From NCBI GenBank assembly GCA_029747585.1, contig JAPEVF010001124.1, positions 1-13,606 of the forward strand: a stretch of DNA of 13,606 nt. The letters run 5' to 3'. Below, one piece after another: positions 8,901-13,606 of the stretch. The notes below the pieces were generated by a model. The model made no database searches, was not told where the DNA came from, and worked only from the letters and a program-made list of their open reading frames with translations. Source of the DNA: Pleurotus djamor. Taxonomy: Eukaryota; Basidiomycota; Agaricomycetes; Agaricales; Pleurotaceae. The position numbers and the translations under genes are program-made. How positions within the stretch are numbered: position 1 is the first letter of the stretch; each line of letters begins with the position of its first letter.

Positions 8901-11011
8901 GTAGTATCCAGCGGTCTGAGCATTTTCCATCATCGCGTCGAGGATTTTCTGCGGAACTGGGGTTAGTGATAGTTTGACTTTCAAAGTTGGGGTACGTGCC
9001 AAAACCCGGGCCTTATCAGCGTCGGAAACATCTGAGCTCGTCAAAGTGTTGATAATGAAGGTTGTAATTCCTCCGCGCATAGCTTGCGTTTGAATATCCG
9101 GGAAAGACATCTGGAAACCACCCAACAAAGTGAGCTTGTCCGCAAACTCCAAACCACCCGACCAGGGTTTGTCAGCCGCTTCACCGAGAAGTGCCTTCAG
9201 GGTGCCTCTGAACATACCCCGAGAGGCCTTGCCGATTTGACGATTAGCTTTGATGTCGACATCCTCGTCTTCGCCCGTCTCACCCTCAGCCTCGTCGTCC
9301 GCTGGTGAAGCGTCTGATTGTCCTGTACCCTCTGTGTCTCGCCCATCAAGGCTGGGGGTTTCCCCATCCTCGTATTGACAAAAGCGCGCGAAAAGCCATT
9401 CCGCGTCGATGCCAAATATACCAGGGTCCTTGCGACCGAGCGTCATGATCAAAGCACGGACAGCGTCATCTTGTAGCGCTAAGAAGAGTCGAAGCTTGGG
9501 ATTCTCCATGAAGGCACCGTTCAAAAATTCTGCACAAGCTTTCAGAAGGTCTTGCCACTCGGAGAACGCATCTGCTTTTGCTGGGCGATTCAAAGGAAAC
9601 TGACAAACTTCGACAATCTGAACAATGTTGAATATGACGAAGTTCTTGATGTGCTGGAAGGTGGAACGGATGTCACCGTCCTGGAAAAGCGTGGATTGAT
9701 TGGAAAATTGGGCGTCCAGATCATCGTCGTCCTTCACAGCATTATGAATGACAGCCAAGCAGCTTTGTGCAGCGAGTAGTACTTTGGGAACGGATGGATC
9801 AGGTGGCGTTTGGGCGTAGTAAGGCGGAATTGATCCACAGCGATCGACGACCGATTGAGTGATCGCCCAATCATATGCGCCAGCGGTGAGGAAGAGATCG
9901 ATACAAGCCGTACGAGACATGAGCACGACATTCTCAAATGTCTGCAAGATGCTGATGCGCTCGGAAAAGCTGAGGGACCTTGGCTTCTTTGCGTCCGAAT
10001 CCTTTGGGGGCTGAATATCGAGGAACAAAGTCTTTTGGAGGGCGTCAACAACTAGGTCCTTGAATTCTTGCGATACACCGTCGTCACTGGGTCGTTGTTC
10101 GGTTTCTTCATCTTCGGCCTCGTCGGAGTCTTTGTTAGCCAGAGCATCTGACAATCCCTCCAACAAGCCAAGAATCGAAGACCTATCAACGACGTCGCCA
10201 TTTCGAAGGTGAGATAGGAGGGCTGGGAGATGATGCAATAAAGGCAATCGCGTTGGAAGGTCCTTCCCAGTTTGAGCTGAACCTTCAGTAGGAGTAGGTG
10301 GAAGATAAAATAGACCACAAATTAATTGGATGATGTTGGACCTCCACGTTGGGTTGACACCTGGGGCGGGATAGGGTGCGTCGGGCTCCGGATGTATCAG
10401 GGCAAGGAAGCTTGGAACGGCGCTGACGACGTGTGTGCGAGTGGCGGATAGAATATCCAAAAAAGGGGGCATAAGGGTGTCAGGGCTTTGCTCAGGTATA
10501 GGGCGAGAATGGAGCGGGTTATCCCCGTCGAACATGTTGACGAACACAGCGATAGAACCAATGGCCTGAAACGACGTTAAGTAAAATGCATTATAATAAT
10601 GAGAAAAAAATGACCTTGTTGAAAACTTGGTCGTCGTTGTTTTCATCCAAAGGGGCTTCGACAGCTTCATCGGGTCCCTCGACAGGAGGTATATATGGCT
10701 GGCGAAGTAAACGTTTGATAGTGTCCATGTCTTGAGACAATTTGCTGAGATCCAGTTCTGCGAGGGCTTGAGCCTGGGCGTCTGCCATGGCGTCGGTCAT
10801 CGCTTCGAAGAACTGGTCGAAAGCGTCATCGTCGCCGTCAGAGGAATCTTGTTCGCTATCGTCCTCCTCGCTATCGCCACCACTGGCATCTTCCTGTTCT
10901 TGATCTAGGTTATCCTCAACGAGATCNGGGGGCATTCTGGTCGTCGACGTCAATAGTGGCATCGACCTTGGGAGAAGAGGAAACAAATTGAGGGCTAGAA
11001 CTCTTCTCCAT
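5919..11011 (-). CDS. Large armadillo-like helical-repeat protein of unknown function
   Basis: I do not recognise this family. Inferred exons (minus): 11011-10615, 10565-7729, 7669-6271, 6215-5919, about 1642 residues if the N at 10927 is a surplus base. The N-terminus (about 25-75) is strongly acidic (DSEEDDSEQDSSDGDDDAF). From about 133 onward the sequence is rich in amphipathic helices with ARM/HEAT-like stretches such as LLQAGIVAALVSLLATPAL, VLRQAGVVDHLLRILAI and LVLEAGAVDYAIKLL, spread over the whole length. Acidic linkers interrupt it (DSDEAEDEETEQ, DEAEGETGEDEDVD, GYDEDDDDPPPP). A lysine-rich patch (KKNKKKKK, about 1325-1335) could be a nuclear-localisation or RNA-binding signal. No signal peptide, membrane segment or catalytic motif is visible. 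A scaffold or transport-adaptor role would fit the fold, but that is inference. The start is uncertain: 11011 needs the N ignored, whereas an ATG at 10962 is in frame if N counts. A possible extra intron lies near 8949-8995. Confidence 0.8.
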
Positions 11012-11215
11012 CTGAAGCGAAAAGGAGATGGAGATGGTTTCTGTATAAACCGACCAGGAGCTTCAATCCATTTATCCAGGTTGAAGGCGATGCAAGGGAT
11101 CGAAGCGGTATGGGTAGCGGAACAAAAACTTCGATCGCGTACCTAACACAGGTCCCATGTTGGTTCCATCGTTGACAGGTCGCGCCCCTTAGGCACTTCC
11201 CCAGAAGGGGTAGGG
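11012..11215 (-). promoter_or_regulatory. Upstream/leader region of the large repeat-protein gene
   Basis: These 204 bases lie between the tRNA-Ala terminator and the start of the large gene, so they must hold its RNA polymerase II promoter and leader, placing Pol II and Pol III units back to back. No clear TATA box was seen. Small imperfect hairpins occur, such as CTTCAA/TTGAAG near 11069-11094 and CCCCTT/AAGGGG near 11185-11210; their significance is doubtful. Confidence 0.4.
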
Positions 11216-11220
11216 AAAAA
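11216..11220 (-). terminator. RNA polymerase III terminator of tRNA-Ala
   Basis: A run of five T on the minus strand begins three bases after the discriminator base of the tRNA gene, the normal place and form of a fungal Pol III terminator. Confidence 0.8.
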
Positions 11221-11223
11221 GAC

Positions 11224-11310
11224 TGGACACATTGGGAATTGAACCCAACCCCTCCCGCAGACATACAAGAGATGCTAAGCGGGCGTGATAACCAACTACA
11301 CCATGAGCCC
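11224..11310 (-). tRNA. tRNA-Ala (anticodon AGC) with a 13-nt intron
   Basis: Read on the minus strand, 87 nt fold as a tRNA of 74 nt after removal of a 13-nt intron (11272-11260), placed canonically one base 3' of the anticodon. The acceptor strands are GGGCTCA and TGTGTCC with discriminator A. The D arm holds the A box TGGTGTAGTTGG. The anticodon stem is CCCGC/GCGGG with loop TTAGCA+T, anticodon AGC at 11276-11274. The T arm TTGGG-TTCAATT-CCCAA includes the B box GGTTCAATTCC. G3 (11308) faces U70 (11227), the main identity pair of alanine tRNAs, which supports the assignment. One acceptor position is mismatched: T5 (11306) against T68 (11229). A Pol III terminator follows directly. Confidence 0.92.
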
Positions 11311-11370
11311 GTTGTTTCCAGCGCTTGATAAGTGGAACTGGCTCGAGTAGCGCTGTGGCTACTTGGGAGT

Positions 11371-12450
11371 TCATGTTTTATTGTATATATAAACAGGTCT
11401 ACGGAAGCCTGGAAGTCGTTAGTGTGAATTGGAATGGGATGCAAGCTTCGATAATCTTACCGCCATCCCCCGTGCTTCCAAGCTTTTGTGGGGGGCCAAA
11501 ACCGATTTCTTTGAGCAGGACATCAAATTGCTCTGGTCGTAGTTGCAATGATTTCGCATTTTCTCGAAGGCGCTAGTAATTGAGAGGTCAGAAAGACAAC
11601 TGGTGCAACAAACAATGATCGCATACATCGTCCATACGCTTGGCCTTCGCATATGTATCCCATGCCTGGGGCTCTAGAACAAACGATCCGCCCGTCTTGA
11701 GGACTTTGTGGACTCTCTCGAAGAATGCCTTGATACCTTCGTCACCGCCGTTGAGATGGATCCATTTTGTTATCGAGAAACTGAGAGACGCAAGGGAAAT
11801 TAGCGGTATCCAGCGACGAGGGGAAGTAACCATACGCAATGACAACGTTATAGCCTTCAGCGTCTTCTGGAATTGGTTCCTTGACCCAGTCACCGGTGCG
11901 AAAGGTGAGATTGTGAGGAAAACAATGCTTTTCATCGGGCCCTGCAGACGGTATTGGGAGTGCTCCAAACATATGCTCAAACGACTGAGGAAAATAGTCT
12001 GGAGGGAGCGAGGTATCATTTTCGACGCGCCTGCGCTTATAGACTGGGATGCATTTGTCGATGCCTACACTCTCTGGTCGCTGGCATGACCAAGCCGTGC
12101 GTCTCCGCTTCCACGCAAGACGTATCAGGGTGTCGTCAATGTCTACCCCGATGACATGGTCTGCTCCTCCACTTTGAGCTGCAAGTAAACGCGTTAAATA
12201 GCTTATAAGTATGGAATACGTGCATCATACCTATTTCGCAAGTCACTAGCCCCTCATTGCATCCTACATCCAGCACACGCATGCCACTGAGTAATTCGGC
12301 GGGTAAAAGGGATAGACGGGGGTCGCGAATCGACGGTCTCTTCGAGTAATATCTAGAAAGCAGGTGTGCATCGAGCACTCAGTAAGTATTAAGTATCAGT
12401 TACACATTACACACGCACCCATGGTAATTTCCATGAATCGGTGCCTCCAT
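11371..12450 (-). CDS. Bin3-type SAM-dependent RNA 5'-phosphate methyltransferase (MePCE/BCDIN3D-like)
   Basis: Bin3-family enzymes methylate the 5' phosphate of small RNAs (7SK by MePCE in animals; the fission yeast member works with telomerase RNA and U6). Six inferred exons (minus): 12450-12419, 12352-12231, 12178-11836, 11780-11627, 11572-11461, 11408-11371, giving 266 residues; every join is GT-AG and keeps frame. The first coding exon has only 32 nt (MEAPIHGNYHG) but is supported by the family pattern HGNY..YYSKRP completed across intron 1 and by the start context ACCATGG. SAM motif I is VLDVGCNEGLVTCEIA (about 37-52), then HVIGVDID (59-66). The Bin3 signature spans LTFRTGDWV, VVIAFSITKWIHLN (about 163-176), GGSFVLEPQAWDTY, LRPEQFDVLLKEIGF, and the C-terminus GGFRRPVYIY. 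Between the SAM site and the signature is a basic segment (YKRRRVEND). An AATAAA at 11382-11377 overlaps the last codons and could serve 3' processing. The RNA substrate cannot be told from sequence. Confidence 0.92.
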
Positions 12451-12722
12451 GGTCAAATGAGATGGCCTGTTGAACCGGGGCAAGAACCACTGAACCACCC
12501 ATGTTCAGGGTGGCCATTCTCACGATCAGAGCGAGACTCTCACGGTCAGTTTCAAGTTGATTCTCACGATCAACTAAGGCACTTCTCCTCATCGTCACCA
12601 TCCCCGCCCTACATAATTTCTGCGGGCATGCTGCTGCGCAGTTAATGACTCGTCCTATTTAAACCGTCACATCTTGCAACACAACCTCCTGTCATTCATA
12701 TCAACACCCACAATCCTAGATC
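12451..12722. promoter_or_regulatory. Divergent promoter between the Bin3 methyltransferase (minus) and the deubiquitinase (plus)
   Basis: These 272 bases separate two divergent start codons. On the deubiquitinase side, TATTTAAA (12656-12663) lies about 60 bases before the ATG and is a credible TATA-like element; a CA/pyrimidine-rich leader (CACAACCTCC, ATCAACACCCAC) follows. The middle contains a thrice-repeated TCTCACGRTCA motif (separate entry). There is no supported gene inside; an ORF crossing the Bin3 side is an alternative frame of its leader and first exon. Confidence 0.6.
12517..12572. repeat. Three copies of a 12-bp motif YTCTCACGRTCA in a divergent promoter
   Basis: TTCTCACGATCA at 12517-12528, CTCTCACGGTCA at 12537-12548 and TTCTCACGATCA at 12561-12572 are direct repeats with starts 20 and 24 bases apart. 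The third copy is flanked to form GTTGA...TCAAC, a small inverted repeat. Position and regularity suggest a clustered protein-binding site, but the factor is unknown and the role is inference. Confidence 0.6.
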
Positions 12723-13606
12723 ATGGTTAAGCAGAAGAACGCTACCCCTCAGGAGCTCTACAGGGCAAGGAAGGAAAAGGAAGAACAGGAAAGGAACGCC
12801 CTTCTTCCCCCGGGCCTCCAAAATCATGGGAATACTTGCTTTATGAACTCGGTGCTGCAGGGAGTAAGTCCGATTCGGTTTGGAAGTATAGATGATGACT
12901 GACCTCTCAATCTCCAGTTGATTGCGACACCTTTGCTGTATGAGTTAGCGAATCCAGCACAATCCTCGTCTCAACCCCGGGAACTTGACACATCAAGCCT
13001 GTCAATACGACGATCGCCTCAACTGACCAATGGACATGATCTCGCAGGCCCGTATGAGAAACCTTGGGAGGAGGGGATGCCATTGGGCGATGTATTCTTT
13101 AACTTGATGATGAAGGCCTGGTCAGCACAGCGGAACCAACAGAAGACGACGCTGAGCCCTCGGTGAGTCTTGACAGTGTCAAAGCTAGGATCTCGGTGTA
13201 ACTAACGTGGCACTAGTGAGGTCTTATCCGCGATTGGCAAGAAGTACGATCAGTACCTAGACTTTGCACAGCAGGATGCGCATGAATTTCTGCGCCAGCT
13301 GCTTGATTCGATGCGCATGGAGGAACTCGACGTACGTTCCCTGAATACGAATACTTGACTTTTGTTCTGACCTGAACATACCACAGATCATCAAGAAACG
13401 GCAGCCTCCACCACCGCCTGACAAGAAGAAGCATCGGCGGCGGCCGACACTCACGCAGTTACCCACCGAGGAGACACTCTCCACTGTCGCGGACATGATA
13501 TTCGGTGGAAAGCTGACCAGCATCCTTGTCTGCCAAAAGTGCAAGCATGTCTCGCAGACGTATGAAGATTTCAACGACCTCAGTCTAAGCATCAAGCCAG
13601 AGGACT
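12723..13606 (+). CDS. USP-type ubiquitin-specific cysteine protease (USP16/USP45-like), N-terminal part, runs off the right edge
   Basis: USP enzymes cleave ubiquitin from proteins with a Cys-His-Asp/Asn site. Inferred exons: 12723-12863, 12918-13162, 13217-13331, 13387 to beyond 13606; 240 residues are visible. The start ATG at 12723 opens MVKQKNATPQELYRARKEKE, a basic/acidic helix, with the catalytic domain beginning almost at once. The Cys box GLQNHGNTCFMNSVLQ places the catalytic Cys at residue 39. The QQDAHEFLRQLL box is at 147-158. A Pro/Lys-rich insert (QPPPPPDKKKHRRRP) precedes MIFGGKLTSILVCQKC and HVSQTYEDFNDLSL; C216 and C219 form the first half of a zinc-ribbon in the fingers region. 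The last segment resembles USP16/USP45 most, but the ZnF-UBP domain found at the N-terminus of those animal enzymes is absent here. The catalytic His box lies outside the window. The USP call is firm, the subtype tentative. Confidence 0.93.

Noticed and set aside
11181..11220. GC-rich palindromic stretch downstream of the tRNA (CCCCTT ... AAGGGG) as a separate structured RNA
   Set aside because: The stem is only 6 bp with a long loop, and the tRNA and its T-run terminator already explain the adjacent signals. No further RNA gene features are visible.
12407..12601. 64-codon minus-strand ORF upstream of the Bin3 gene as a separate small protein
   Set aside because: It reads the leader and first exon in the wrong frame. 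The frame that joins to YYSKRP across intron 1 gives MEAPIHGNYHG, matching the family.
1..13606. A biosynthetic, defence or mobile-element cluster
   Set aside because: I found no transposase, integrase, reverse transcriptase, terminal repeats, CRISPR-like spaced repeats or pathway enzymes. The genes are unrelated housekeeping types in mixed orientation.

Overview
The window is eukaryotic nuclear DNA. It looks like a mushroom-forming basidiomycete (Agaricomycete-type fungus). The evidence is six closely packed protein genes broken by many very short GT-AG introns (most 49-68 nt, one of 150 nt), several with CTAAC/CTGAC-like branch sites, intergenic gaps of about 200-450 bp, and a tRNA-Ala with a 13-nt intron. 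I see no mobile element, virus-derived sequence, CRISPR array or bacterial-style operon. The class assignment is inference from gene architecture and protein character.

Layout, left to right: (1) the 5' part of a Sin3-type corepressor gene (minus strand, leaves the window at base 1) with PAH1 and PAH2; (2) an HPM1/METTL18-type protein-histidine methyltransferase gene (minus), complete but carrying a one-base frame break in a 7-base homopolymer; (3) a secreted S1/P1-type zinc nuclease (plus), divergent from HPM1; (4) a very large gene (minus) for an about 1640-residue helical-repeat, armadillo-like protein that I cannot assign to a family, converging on the nuclease gene; (5) an intron-containing tRNA-Ala(AGC) (minus) just upstream of gene 4; (6) a Bin3-type RNA 5'-phosphate methyltransferase (minus, six exons, first coding exon only 32 nt); (7) the 5' part of a USP-type deubiquitinase (plus, runs off the right edge), divergent from the Bin3 gene.

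The recognisable genes have housekeeping or chromatin/RNA/protein-turnover roles: histone deacetylase scaffold, ribosomal-protein histidine methylation, extracellular nucleic acid degradation, small-RNA 5' capping, deubiquitination. I see no sign that they form one pathway or cluster. The only obvious regulatory coupling is the two short divergent promoters (HPM1/nuclease and Bin3/deubiquitinase). Both reading-frame problems (HPM1, and the N near the start of gene 4) lie at homopolymers and are most simply assembly errors. I rebuilt the exon joins by eye from splice consensus and frame continuity; they have not been checked against transcripts. No convincing undescribed system is visible. The most open object is the large unassigned repeat protein.
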